Assembly (NCBI RefSeq): GCF_002885955.2
Contig: NZ_POQS01000010.1
Coordinates: 1-35,650, forward strand
From: Achromobacter pulmonis
GTDB lineage: Bacteria > Pseudomonadota > Gammaproteobacteria > Burkholderiales > Burkholderiaceae_B
Direction of reading: 5' to 3'
DNA length: 35,650 nucleotides
Below, piece after piece: positions 1 to 6,955 of the stretch. Numbering within the stretch: the first letter of the stretch is position 1; the number at the start of each line of letters is the position of its first letter. The translations under genes were made by a program, and so were the position numbers. The notes beneath the pieces were generated by a model, which saw only the letters and a program-made list of their open reading frames with translations, made no database searches and was not told the origin of the DNA.

Positions 1-177
1 CGCCGCTTGGGTTTCGACGGGCAGCGACGCGAAGGCATACTCACGGCCGCCGCCGCGACCGGCGCGGCAGCGGTGGCTCCAGGCGTCCGCCTTGGCGCGA
101 CGCACTACCGCGCTATGCGTGGCGGGCATGCCGGGTAGCCCGGCAAGCTCCTTTGCCGTGAACCACTCGCGGCTCAT
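1..177 (-). CDS. Mu-like phage transposase A, N-terminal fragment (runs off the window)
   Basis: The 59 visible residues begin MSREWFTAKELAGLPGMPAT and continue with a W-S-H-R-C segment and a glycine-rich turn. This matches the winged-helix N-terminal DNA-binding domain of MuA-family transposases, which binds the internal enhancer/operator. The integrase catalytic core (DDE) would lie to the left of base 1. The start at 177 overlaps the upstream ner-like gene by 4 bases (ATGA), indicating translational coupling as in Mu early operons. In the family the protein catalyses strand transfer at the phage ends. Only the DNA-binding part is seen, so activity cannot be judged. Confidence 0.8.
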   Translation of the reverse strand, partial: MSREWFTAKELAGLPGMPATHSAVVRRAKADAWSHRCRAGRGGGREYAFASLPVETQAA

Positions 178-470
178 GCGGCCTTCCTTTCCGCCATGTT
201 TTGGTCGGGTTTGTAAGCGGCAGTGTTATCCTTTTTCGGATAACGTCCGGGCCAAATGTCAGCCGGGGCAACACCAATCGCGGCAGCGATCAGCCGCTCA
301 CCCTTGGGCCAGGGCCGCGCCAGCGCGGTGGTCAGTGTCGTGGGCGAGGCATAGCCGTGGTGTGTTGCCAAGCGGCGCAGACTCCAGCCGGACTTACGCA
401 GCGCCGCGACGATGTCCGCGCGATGCCAGTCTTTCAGGCTGGCTTTTTTCGGGCCGTTGCGTTTGGTCAT
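174..470 (-). CDS. ner: Ner-like DNA-binding regulator of the Mu-like phage early operon
   Basis: This 98-residue basic protein contains the Ner/Nlp-type helix-turn-helix: an N-terminal K-D-W-H-R-A-D-I-V-A-A-L segment, then G-W-S-L-R-R-L-A followed by Y-A-S-P-T-T-L, and a W-P-K-G-E-R-L-I-A motif. In Mu, Ner represses the repressor and early promoters after infection. It is the first gene of the leftward operon, followed with a 4-base overlap by transposase A, and diverges from the repressor gene. Length (75-100 aa) and position both fit. Family assignment is from recognised motifs; regulation by Ner here is inferred from position. Confidence 0.85.
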   Translation of the reverse strand: MTKRNGPKKASLKDWHRADIVAALRKSGWSLRRLATHHGYASPTTLTTALARPWPKGERLIAAAIGVAPADIWPGRYPKKDNTAAYKPDQNMAERKAA

Positions 471-631
471 GTAGTAACGTCCTCATGCGTTTTCGTTTAC
501 TTCATGGCCTAAAGGATGCGACACAAATGGAGCGCCGTCAAGCACATTTGGAGCGGTCAAAGTTCGCAGCGCCGATATGCCCGTAGCGATTTTTATGTTT
601 TTCTTTAATTATCAATGACTTGGATATAACT
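471..631. promoter_or_regulatory. Divergent control region between ner and the repressor gene, with a direct-repeat operator candidate
   Basis: This 161-bp A+T-richer gap separates the leftward early operon from the rightward repressor. It holds two similar direct copies, CACAAATGGAGCGCCGTCAA at 522-541 and CACATTTGGAGCGGTCAA at 543-560, offset by 21 bp, i.e. two helical turns on one face of the DNA. That is the spacing expected for cooperative binding of the repressor or Ner. No clear -35/-10 pair was fixed by eye. Confidence 0.6.
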
Positions 632-1366
632 ATGACGCGTCAACCTAAAAAGCCTCCAAGGGTCAGTGTTCAGAAGTCGAAGATTGACGCGTTCGGTGAA
701 CGCATGAACGTAGCGATACAGCGCGCTGGTGGCGCCACGGTTATGGCGGAAAAAGCCGGCGTTTCCGGCTCGGTCCTAAGGAAATGGCGGGCCGGCCACT
801 CCGAGCCGACGCGCATCAACCTAATCAACATGGCCCGCGCGGCCGGCGTTTCCTTGGAATGGCTAGCGACCGGCAGCGGCGATATTGATGGCGGGGCAGC
901 GGCTTACTCGGGGGCAGGGCTGGCGCCGGCCGAGCTAGGCAAGGAATATGCGCTGGTGCCGCTTTACGACGTGCGCGCGGCAGCCGGGCATGGCGCGGTG
1001 GTTGAGCATGAGCAGGTGGCCGATGTCCTGGTGTTCAAGCGCGAATGGATACACCAGGAACTGCACGCTAATCCGGCCGACCTGTACCTGATTCATGTGG
1101 ATGGTGAGTCGATGGAGCCGACGCTGCGGCCTGGCGACGTGATCCTGGTGGACAGGCGAAACGCCCAGGCCGTGCCGCGAGACGGCATCTACGTGCTGCG
1201 GATGGACGGCAGCCTGCTGGTAAAGCGCCTACAGCGCCTTCCTGGTCGCCAGGTGAAGGTCAGCAGCGACAACCCAGCGTATGAGCCATTCGACCTGCGT
1301 CTGGACGCGCCCGGCGAGGATCTGGCCATCATCGGCCGCGTGGTGTGGGCCGGGCGCCGGATGTAG
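632..1366 (+). CDS. Phage repressor, XRE-type HTH plus S24 (LexA-like) peptidase domain
   Basis: This 244-residue protein has an N-terminal helix-turn-helix (about residues 20-75; G-G-A-T-V-M-A-E-K-A-G-V-S-G-S-V-L-R-K-W) and a C-terminal S24 domain. The catalytic dyad is visible: Ser160 in D-G-E-S-M-E-P-T and Lys198 in L-L-V-K-R-L. An Ala-Gly pair at 118-119 (R-A-A-A-G-H-G) is a candidate self-cleavage site. Such proteins hold a prophage in lysogeny and are inactivated by RecA-stimulated autocleavage, so induction by DNA damage is likely. A TTG at 620 could add four residues, but the ATG at 632 is the simpler start. It is divergent from ner and closest to the phage end, as in D3112/B3-type phages. 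Confidence 0.88.
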   Translation: MTRQPKKPPRVSVQKSKIDAFGERMNVAIQRAGGATVMAEKAGVSGSVLRKWRAGHSEPTRINLINMARAAGVSLEWLATGSGDIDGGAAAYSGAGLAPAELGKEYALVPLYDVRAAAGHGAVVEHEQVADVLVFKREWIHQELHANPADLYLIHVDGESMEPTLRPGDVILVDRRNAQAVPRDGIYVLRMDGSLLVKRLQRLPGRQVKVSSDNPAYEPFDLRLDAPGEDLAIIGRVVWAGRRM

Positions 1367-1373
1367 GGTGGAC

Positions 1374-1488
1374 TTTCAAGTTTGCGCACGCATGGCTACA
1401 CGGTGCGCCGCAAATAATATCTTTTAAAACATTGACTTATGAGAACTTGAAAACGCCAGCAGCGGTCCACCCGCTTTTTCAAGTTGCA
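1374..1488. other. Candidate phage end with three transposase-binding sites (TTTCAAGTT)
   Basis: The nonamer TTTCAAGTT occurs at 1374-1382 and 1477-1485 on the plus strand and inverted at 1444-1452. Each copy sits in a longer similar context (GACTTTCAAGTTTGC, GCTTTTTCAAGTTGCAC, GCGTTTTCAAGTTCTC). Clustered, mixed-orientation sites at the outer edge are typical of MuA-type ends. The last copy is followed by GCA ending at 1488, giving a TG-CA terminus. Confidence 0.6.
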
Positions 1489-1504
1489 CCACCCAGCCTG
1501 AAAG

Positions 1505-1534
1505 CCGGAATCGGAACGGGGCTTCCGATTCCGG
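1505..1534. terminator. Perfect 12-bp inverted repeat, possible terminator or element-end palindrome
   Basis: CCGGAATCGGAA (1505-1516) and TTCCGATTCCGG (1523-1534) are perfect inverted repeats around a 6-base loop. There is no T-run on either side, so intrinsic termination is uncertain. It lies 3' of the small minus-strand frame at 1608-1769 and just outside the proposed phage end. A protein-binding or recombination palindrome is also possible. Confidence 0.45.
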
Positions 1535-1607
1535 TGGCACGCATCGGAAATATGGGCGTCTGAAAGCCCGGTTAAACTGGTTTTACGCGCCCTGTAATGA
1601 CGGCCCG

Positions 1608-1769
1608 TTAAACGCCGACGCCCAGGCTTTCGGGCTTGTCGCAAATCATGTGGCGCAATTCCGCCCGCTTGGCCTGTTTGTCGCAAACCGCCCGCCACCG
1701 CTCGCCGTGTGCCAGGCACCACCCAATGCCCGCTAAGCCTTTGTTTTTCTGGGCTTCATCCCGCAGCAA
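1608..1769 (-). CDS. Small unknown ORF or gene remnant, TTG start
   Basis: A 53-residue frame reads like a real polypeptide: R-D-E-A-Q-K-N-K-G-L-A-G-I-G-W-C-L-A-H, then W-R-A-V-C-D-K-Q-A-K-R-A-E-L-R-H-M and a short C-terminal tail. Composition is balanced rather than the Arg/Pro/Ser-rich bias of shadow frames. Only a TTG start is available and no good ribosome-binding site is evident, so it may be the 3' remnant of a longer gene cut by rearrangement. No family is recognised. Confidence 0.3.
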   Translation of the reverse strand: MLRDEAQKNKGLAGIGWCLAHGERWRAVCDKQAKRAELRHMICDKPESLGVGV

Positions 1770-1840
1770 CCCGCATCAACCCACATAGACCCGGTTGTCG
1801 CAATCCTCTTGTCCCCTCACAGCGAGGCCTCATCGACGCG

Positions 1841-2008
1841 GTGACGCTGATCTACGACAGCTCGCAGGCAGTCGACGCCATCGGCTATGTGCTGGACGAG
1901 GAGATATCCAGGATCGATCCCGATTGGCGCGAGCACGACCGCGAGTTGGGGGATGGGCATCCGGCCAGCGCGGCGGCCCGGGGCGGTACGGACGAACAAC
2001 GCGGATGA
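1841..2008 (+). pseudogene. Probable 5'-truncated small gene coupled to the next gene
   Basis: A 55-residue frame opening at a GTG encodes V-T-L-I-Y-D-S-S-Q-A-V-D-A-I-G-Y-V-L-D-E and a charged tail. Plausible coding sequence (G-L-I-D-A) continues upstream of the GTG without a proper start, suggesting that the 5' end was lost, perhaps when the neighbouring mobile DNA arrived. Its stop overlaps the start of the next gene (ATGA at 2005-2008), the sign of a translationally coupled pair. No family recognised. Confidence 0.4.
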
Positions 2009-2331
2009 CGTCTTCGGTTGATCTCAAGGTACGCGAGCGGAGGCCGGCGCATACGATTCCGCAGGATCTGGTGGCATTCCTGCGAATGCAGGGCTACCGT
2101 GAACTCCGGCTTGTCGGCGCCGGGGTCTGCGGCTTGCACAGGTTCAACTTCACCATGGGGCTGGTGGTCGGTTTGACGTTCGAAGGCTACGAGCGGCGCT
2201 ACTGCTACAGGTATCAGAAGGACGCGCGGTCGGCCCTGGCAACCTGGGACGGCCACGAGCATCCGGGCGGCCCTTGGATCAAGTGCAAAGGCGCGGGCAT
2301 CGATCTGCTCAACCCGGCATTGATCGCATAG
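2005..2331 (+). CDS. Hypothetical protein, 108 aa
   Basis: This small protein has a clear globular composition (segments such as P-Q-D-L-V-A-F-L-R-M-Q-G-Y-R-E-L-R-L-V-G and W-D-G-H-E-H-P-G-G-P-W-I-K-C-K-G). The start is chosen at the ATG that overlaps the stop of the preceding frame by 4 bases; an in-frame extension upstream has shadow-type composition and is not used. No catalytic motif, signal peptide or membrane segment is seen. It is convergent with the DUF4365 gene. Function unknown; probable island accessory gene. Confidence 0.65.
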   Translation: MTSSVDLKVRERRPAHTIPQDLVAFLRMQGYRELRLVGAGVCGLHRFNFTMGLVVGLTFEGYERRYCYRYQKDARSALATWDGHEHPGGPWIKCKGAGIDLLNPALIA

Positions 2332-2365
2332 CGGGAGGAAACCGGGCGTTGGGCCGCCGCCACCG

Positions 2366-3124
2366 CTAGCGCCCTTCGGCAACGAACCTGGTGATTTCCC
2401 CGTCGTCATCCCAGTCCCTGTGCATGTTGCACTCGACCATGTGGTCCCTGAGCGACTGCAAGGCTTCGTCAAGCTCCTGCTCGGCGCCCTTGCATCGGTC
2501 CGAACCGATGCGAAGCGCGCCGGCCAACGCTTGGGCTTGTGCCAGCTTCTCTCGCAGGGATGTTCGCTCTTGCATGGTTTCGATCAGCTCGCGGGGGTTC
2601 CCGTACGCTTCGGTCCGAGCTATCTCGCCGCGAATGGACTGGATGCCTTCACGGACTTCGCTCAGATATTTTTCGATGTGGGCAAGTGCGGCCTCGTTCG
2701 CTGCAGCCGTGATGCGCTTCGCGCTTTTCTTGTCGAAACGGTCCTTGGCAAGGTCGAAGTCGATCCGGACTGATCCCTTTTTCGTAGGGGGATAGGCCTT
2801 GTCCAGACGGACATGGTGCAGGTACATCCATTCCTTCGACAGATCCACGAGCACCACGAAGACGGGCAGATCCAACTCGCGCCAGTAGGCCAGTTGCCTT
2901 TCACTGACATACCGGCAGCTTTGTTCTTCCACGCTGGTGGCCTTCACCTGGAAGGCGACGAAGCGCCCTGTGCTCGTTCCATCCTCGTTGAGGATCTCGA
3001 CCTGGGCGTCGATGCCAATGTCGATGTCCAGCAATCGGCACGGCCACTTGAGCACGCTTGCCACCTTGTAGGCGAAGAAGAACTCGCCCGCATCGCCATT
3101 CGCTGCCTTCTCCGGGTATTTCAT
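2366..3124 (-). CDS. DUF4365-type PD-(D/E)XK nuclease-like protein with C-terminal coiled coil
   Basis: The N-terminal ~150 residues of this 252-aa protein carry the DUF4365 signature: G-D-A-G-E (10-14), D-I-G-I-D-A-Q-V-E-I (Asp39, Glu43) and F-Q-V-K-A-T (Gln59, Lys61). This arrangement fits the PD-(D/E)XK nuclease fold. From about 165 the sequence is charged and heptad-like (coiled coil), suggesting oligomerisation. A strong Shine-Dalgarno (CGAGGAG) precedes the ATG at 3124. DUF4365 domains often occur in defence loci, so a role against foreign DNA is a fair guess; the target is unknown. It is transcribed opposite to the large operon that starts at 3339. Confidence 0.75.
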   Translation of the reverse strand: MKYPEKAANGDAGEFFFAYKVASVLKWPCRLLDIDIGIDAQVEILNEDGTSTGRFVAFQVKATSVEEQSCRYVSERQLAYWRELDLPVFVVLVDLSKEWMYLHHVRLDKAYPPTKKGSVRIDFDLAKDRFDKKSAKRITAAANEAALAHIEKYLSEVREGIQSIRGEIARTEAYGNPRELIETMQERTSLREKLAQAQALAGALRIGSDRCKGAEQELDEALQSLRDHMVECNMHRDWDDDGEITRFVAEGR

Positions 3125-3338
3125 CGAACTCCTCGCCTGCCTGGCCGATTGCCGTGGTCTGCCTTGATGCGACGCCGGCCTGGCCGGAGGGCATCCATTG
3201 GGTAAGGGCGTCGTCGGGTTGCAGGGGAATTATCCCTTGCGCGTGGCCGTGCTGCCATAGCGCCCAAAGGGCAGTCCCCCGTGCCAGGCCTTGATGACGC
3301 CGAAGCGGCCCGTAAGGTGGTTCCCAAAGGAGCCACCC

Positions 3339-3968
3339 ATGCCTTCTGCTACAGCCCACCATACCGCGCTCAACGGTTTCGCCACGGCCCGCCACCGCGT
3401 TTCCGGCATTCCGACCGGCGCGGCCCCGGTCTTACCGACGCCTTCCGCAACCGCCGTCCGCTGCCGGTTGTGCACCTGCCTGCTCGGCGCGGAGGATGAC
3501 GACGATCCGGCACTCGAACTGTGCGGCTCCTGCCGGCGCCGGCCCGAGGCGCGCCGCCTGGGCTTGCCGGTGCCGCCAGCCACCGAGCGGCCCGCCGCCG
3601 CGGCCAGGCCAGCGCGCGACTTCACCGAGGCCGAGCGCGCGCTGATCCGCAAGATCCACGGCTTCATGCCTGCGCAGCAACTGCTGGCCCTGCTCAACGA
3701 GCGCCTGGCCTGCGACCTCGGCCCCGACGCCACGCCCTACAGCATGGAGCAGCTGCACGCCGCGATCGGCGGCCTCGCGTCCCCGGCGCCGGCCGGTGGC
3801 CACGGCTGGGCCGCGCAGCGCAAGCTGATCGCCCAGGCGCGCAGGGCCGGCCTGCTGGCCGCCGTCACCGAACAGCTCATCGACGACTTCGCGGTCGTGT
3901 TTTCCCTCAACCCCAAGCAGGTGCTCGTGCTGCGCGACACCCTGCTGCAACCTCAGGAGGACGCCTGA
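3339..3968 (+). CDS. Zinc-ribbon hypothetical protein, first gene of the island operon
   Basis: Of 209 residues, the first ~40 are low complexity. A C-x2-C ... C-x2-C cluster follows (Cys42, Cys45, Cys62, Cys65; R-C-R-L-C and L-C-G-S-C), a likely zinc ribbon, and then a helical region (about 105-205). The ATG at 3339 is chosen because AAAGGAG lies just upstream. The stop shares a base with the next start (TGATG at 3966-3970). Position ahead of an ATPase and a DNA-binding protein suggests a nucleic-acid role, but no family is recognised. Confidence 0.7.
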   Translation: MPSATAHHTALNGFATARHRVSGIPTGAAPVLPTPSATAVRCRLCTCLLGAEDDDDPALELCGSCRRRPEARRLGLPVPPATERPAAAARPARDFTEAERALIRKIHGFMPAQQLLALLNERLACDLGPDATPYSMEQLHAAIGGLASPAPAGGHGWAAQRKLIAQARRAGLLAAVTEQLIDDFAVVFSLNPKQVLVLRDTLLQPQEDA

Positions 3969-4909
3969 TGCAACACGCCGTCATCCAGCGCGACGAAATG
4001 CTCACCGCCCAGCTCGACCTCGGCGGCGCGCCCATCGACCTCGCCGAATACGCCACCACCGGACTGCTGGCCGTCGCGGTCGGCCCGCGCGGCATGGGCA
4101 AGACCAACGCTGGCCTGCTCATGGCCGAGCAACTCGCGGCCCAGGGCTGGGTCAGCGTGCTGATCGACCCCGAGAGCGAAATGGAATCCCTCTACGGCGC
4201 AGCCGTGCGCGACGCCGCCCACCTGGGCACGCTGCTGGAAACCCGCGAGCAGCCCATCGTGGTGGTCTGCGCGCGCGACGCCACCGAGTTTCTGCCCTAC
4301 GGCCGCGCCATCCTCGACGCCGCCGAACGCTGGCGCAAGCCGCTGTTCGTGATGATCGACGAGGGCCAGCTGTTCAGCGCCACCAAGAAGCGCAAGGAGG
4401 ACGTGGGCGAGGCCGCCGAGATCATCAACGAGTTCGCCGGCCGGGGCCGCAAGCGCGCGCTGGACCTGTTCATCACCGCGCTGCGCTACACCGGCACGCT
4501 GCACCGCTCCATCTTCAGCAACAAGAACCTCACCCTGATCGGCTGCCAGGAGGACCCGACCGCCTGGGCCGCGCTGGCGCCGCAGTTCCGCGCCTCGCGC
4601 ATCGAGTTCAACGACCTCAACGCGCTCGCGCCGGGCGAGTTCTTCTGCTTCTCGCGGCGCGGCGTCGAGAAGGTCAGGATGCCGATGGCCGACGCCCTGC
4701 GCCAGGTCGCGCCCAAGGCCCGGCCGGTGCGGCGCACGCTGCCGGCCACCTTCAGCCAGTGGGACCGGGCGATGCGCGCGATTCCGACCGAACGCCTGCG
4801 CGCACTGTCCGACCCGCTCGTGGGCCTGCTCGGGGCCATCGCCGGGTTGTCCAGCCAGCAGATGATGGCCGGCGCCGGCGCGCTGCAGGACGAACTGGAG
4901 ACGCGATGA
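3968..4909 (+). CDS. P-loop ATPase, HerA/VirD4-like
   Basis: This 313-aa protein has a Walker A motif G-P-R-G-M-G-K-T at 39-46, a Walker B F-V-M-I-D-E-G-Q at 127-134 and a downstream R-G-R-K-R-A-L-D-L-F-I-T-A-L-R segment of the kind that positions an arginine finger or sensor in HerA/FtsK-type pumps. In that superfamily, hexamers translocate or remodel DNA. No membrane helices are seen, so it is not a classical coupling protein. It overlaps the next gene by 4 bases (ATGA). Likely works with the flanking zinc-ribbon and multi-HTH proteins on element DNA; the substrate is unknown. Confidence 0.78.
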   Translation: MQHAVIQRDEMLTAQLDLGGAPIDLAEYATTGLLAVAVGPRGMGKTNAGLLMAEQLAAQGWVSVLIDPESEMESLYGAAVRDAAHLGTLLETREQPIVVVCARDATEFLPYGRAILDAAERWRKPLFVMIDEGQLFSATKKRKEDVGEAAEIINEFAGRGRKRALDLFITALRYTGTLHRSIFSNKNLTLIGCQEDPTAWAALAPQFRASRIEFNDLNALAPGEFFCFSRRGVEKVRMPMADALRQVAPKARPVRRTLPATFSQWDRAMRAIPTERLRALSDPLVGLLGAIAGLSSQQMMAGAGALQDELETR

Positions 4910-6849
4910 TGGCGGCGAGCGACGACACCAGGGCCGCGCCCCGCTGGCAGGATTTCGCGCTGGTACACGGCTGGCGCGCGGCCCGGCACGAACTGGCCGC
5001 CGTGCTCGGCGTGCCGGCCGACGCGGTCGAGGCGCTGCGGCGCACCGGCGCCTGCACGCGGCTGGCGCAGCCCCACGACTTCCCGGCCTTGTTCGCGCTC
5101 TGGCATGGCCGCCCGCCCGTGGAGGACGACTGGCCGGCGCCGCGCAAGGCCGGACACGGCGGCTACGAATGGCAGGCGCCAGAACTCGCGCTGCTGGCCA
5201 GCCTCGTGGGCCAGGTCGGCATCCCCGAGATCGCCCAGGTGCTCACGGCCCGGCTGCGCGAACGCACCGGGGACGCCGGGGCCGAACGCAGCGCCACAGC
5301 GGTGCAGGTCCGCACGAACCTGATCGGGCTGCAGAGCAGCGACGTACTCGGCGGCATCACGGTCGCCGACGCGGGCCGCGAGGCCGGCTCCACCGCCGTC
5401 ATCCATCAGGCGATCCGCAAGGGCACGCTGGCCGCCCACAAGACCGGCCGGCTGCTGGTCATTCCGCACGACGCCTGGGCGGCCTGGAAGACGCAGCGGT
5501 CCGCGCCGCCCGAGGGCCATGTGCGGCTGGCCACGCTGCGCCAGCCGCTGGGCATCCGCAGCGACAAGCTGTCCGAGTTCGCCCGGATGGGCTACGTGCC
5601 CGGTGCGGTGCGCTGCAATCCCTTCGGCGCCAGGGGGCCGTCCACGCAGTACGGCACCTGGTACATCGACCCGCAGGCGGCGGACCGGCTCGTGGCCGAC
5701 CGCCGCGCGGGACGCCCGATGCCCTGGCACGGCAAGCCCTTGCTCGACAACCTGCGCATCACCTACCGGCTCTGGCAGCAGCGCCGGCATCCGCCCGGCT
5801 GCCGCGCTTGCGCGGAGATCTGGGGCGAGCAGGGCGCGCCCGCGGACTTCGACGACTACCTCGCGCGCTACCCCGCGCTGGCCCAGGGTGCCAAGCGCCA
5901 CCTGACGATGCCGTGGTCGCCGGGGCTGACGGTGGCCGAGACGGCGGCCCAGGCCGGGCGCAGCCCGCAGCACGTGCGGCGAGCCATCGCCAACGGGGTG
6001 CTGGCGGCTTCTCCGGTCGAGGGGGTGCTGCGCGTGACGCGCACGGACGCCACGCGCTGGATAGCGCGCCACTGCCCGAGCGGCGATGGCGAGAAGTCCT
6101 GGATCGCGGTTAGCACGGCCTGCCGCCAGTACCTGTTCACCGAGAGGGAGCTGCGCCAGCACATCGCCGGCGGCCGGTTGCGCTCCAAGGTGGGTACCGA
6201 GGGCGCGATGCGCGGCATCGAATACGTGCCGCGCCAGCAGTGCGCGCAGTTGCGCGAGACGCAAGGCTTCACCGAGGAAGAGGCCGCGCGGCGCGTCGGC
6301 GTGAGCGTGGAGCGGCTGCGCGCGCTGCTCGACGGGTTGGCTTGGCGCCAGGCCGAGGGCATCCCGCTGGCGACGGTGCAGGCGGCGATCAAGCGCCGGG
6401 ACTCCCAGGAGGGGCACACGCTGGAGGAGGCCGCCGAACTGCTCGGCGTGCCGCTGGCCTGGGTGAAGGCGCGCAAGCGCGACGGGACGGTGCGGGTGTC
6501 GCAGGTCCGCTGGGATCGGCGCCGCCAGTACCTCAGCGCGCCGATGCTGGAGCGCCTGCGCGAGGCGCTGCGCCGTCCGGCCCCGCAGGCCAGCCTGCCG
6601 TCCGGCGACTGGCTCCGGCTCGGCGACGCCGCGCTGGAGGCCGGCGTGTCGGCGGCGACGATCCAGCGCTGGGCGAACGACGGCGAACTCGAGCGGCGCG
6701 AAGCCATCGGCGGCCACCGCTACCACCGCGAGGCGGTGCGTGCCCGCGCGCGTCGCTACTGGGTTCAGGTGCGCTTTCACCGGGCGAGGCCGCCGGCCTG
6801 GCTGGCCATGGAGGGGCGCGCACGGATGCCGGCAGAGGTCGCCGCGTAG
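4906..6849 (+). CDS. Large DNA-binding protein with about seven MerR/excisionase-like HTH modules
   Basis: This 647-aa protein starts at the ATG overlapping the ATPase stop. After an N-terminal region with a Myb/SANT-like helical segment (about 85-145), a series of similar modules can be read: I-T-V-A-D-A-G-R-E-A-G-S, V-R-L-A-T-L-R-Q-P-L-G-I, L-T-V-A-E-T-A-A-Q-A-G-R, a C-R-Q-Y-L-F-T-E module, F-T-E-E-E-A-A-R-R-V-G-V, H-T-L-E-E-A-A-E-L-L-G-V and W-L-R-L-G-D-A-A-L-E-A-G-V with a MerR-like R-E-A-I-G-G-H-R-Y tail. Each resembles an excisionase/MerR winged helix. Such an array should bind a long, repeated or bent DNA site. Likely a structural DNA-binding partner of the ATPase encoded just upstream. 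Confidence 0.7.
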   Translation: MMAASDDTRAAPRWQDFALVHGWRAARHELAAVLGVPADAVEALRRTGACTRLAQPHDFPALFALWHGRPPVEDDWPAPRKAGHGGYEWQAPELALLASLVGQVGIPEIAQVLTARLRERTGDAGAERSATAVQVRTNLIGLQSSDVLGGITVADAGREAGSTAVIHQAIRKGTLAAHKTGRLLVIPHDAWAAWKTQRSAPPEGHVRLATLRQPLGIRSDKLSEFARMGYVPGAVRCNPFGARGPSTQYGTWYIDPQAADRLVADRRAGRPMPWHGKPLLDNLRITYRLWQQRRHPPGCRACAEIWGEQGAPADFDDYLARYPALAQGAKRHLTMPWSPGLTVAETAAQAGRSPQHVRRAIANGVLAASPVEGVLRVTRTDATRWIARHCPSGDGEKSWIAVSTACRQYLFTERELRQHIAGGRLRSKVGTEGAMRGIEYVPRQQCAQLRETQGFTEEEAARRVGVSVERLRALLDGLAWRQAEGIPLATVQAAIKRRDSQEGHTLEEAAELLGVPLAWVKARKRDGTVRVSQVRWDRRRQYLSAPMLERLREALRRPAPQASLPSGDWLRLGDAALEAGVSAATIQRWANDGELERREAIGGHRYHREAVRARARRYWVQVRFHRARPPAWLAMEGRARMPAEVAA

Positions 6850-6955
6850 CCGGGCCGGTGGGGCGATGGGCGCCGGCACGGTGCCGTTGACCCGGGGCGG
6901 TCCGGCGCGAAGCTGTTCCTGACGACTCGCAGGGGCGAGTGCGAAGGGAACTCCT

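Larger units (their letters stand above)
1..1488 (-). mobile_element. Mu-like prophage, left (regulatory) end; continues beyond the window start
   Basis: The gene order transposase A, Ner-like regulator, divergent control region, S24-type repressor and end-type repeats is that of the left end of a transposable Mu-like phage. Here it is inverted, so the phage body lies to the left of base 1. Three copies of TTTCAAGTT (1374-1382, 1477-1485, and inverted at 1444-1452) lie outside the repressor gene, where transposase-binding sites are expected. The outermost copy runs into a CA dinucleotide at 1487-1488, so the element would begin TGCAACTTGAAAAAGCGG on the minus strand, agreeing with the TG...CA rule for Mu ends. 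The exact boundary is inferred; the far end and the target duplication are not visible. Confidence 0.75.

Noticed and set aside
1396..1722. Minus-strand frame of 108 codons across the phage end
   Set aside because: It crosses the transposase-site cluster and the palindrome and has no recognisable composition; a different frame (1608-1769) reads more like protein.
4486..6879. Very long open frame (about 800 codons) on the minus strand
   Set aside because: It lies antisense to the well-supported ATPase and multi-HTH genes, has Arg/Ala/Gly/Pro-rich composition without motifs, and is typical of antisense frames in high-G+C DNA.
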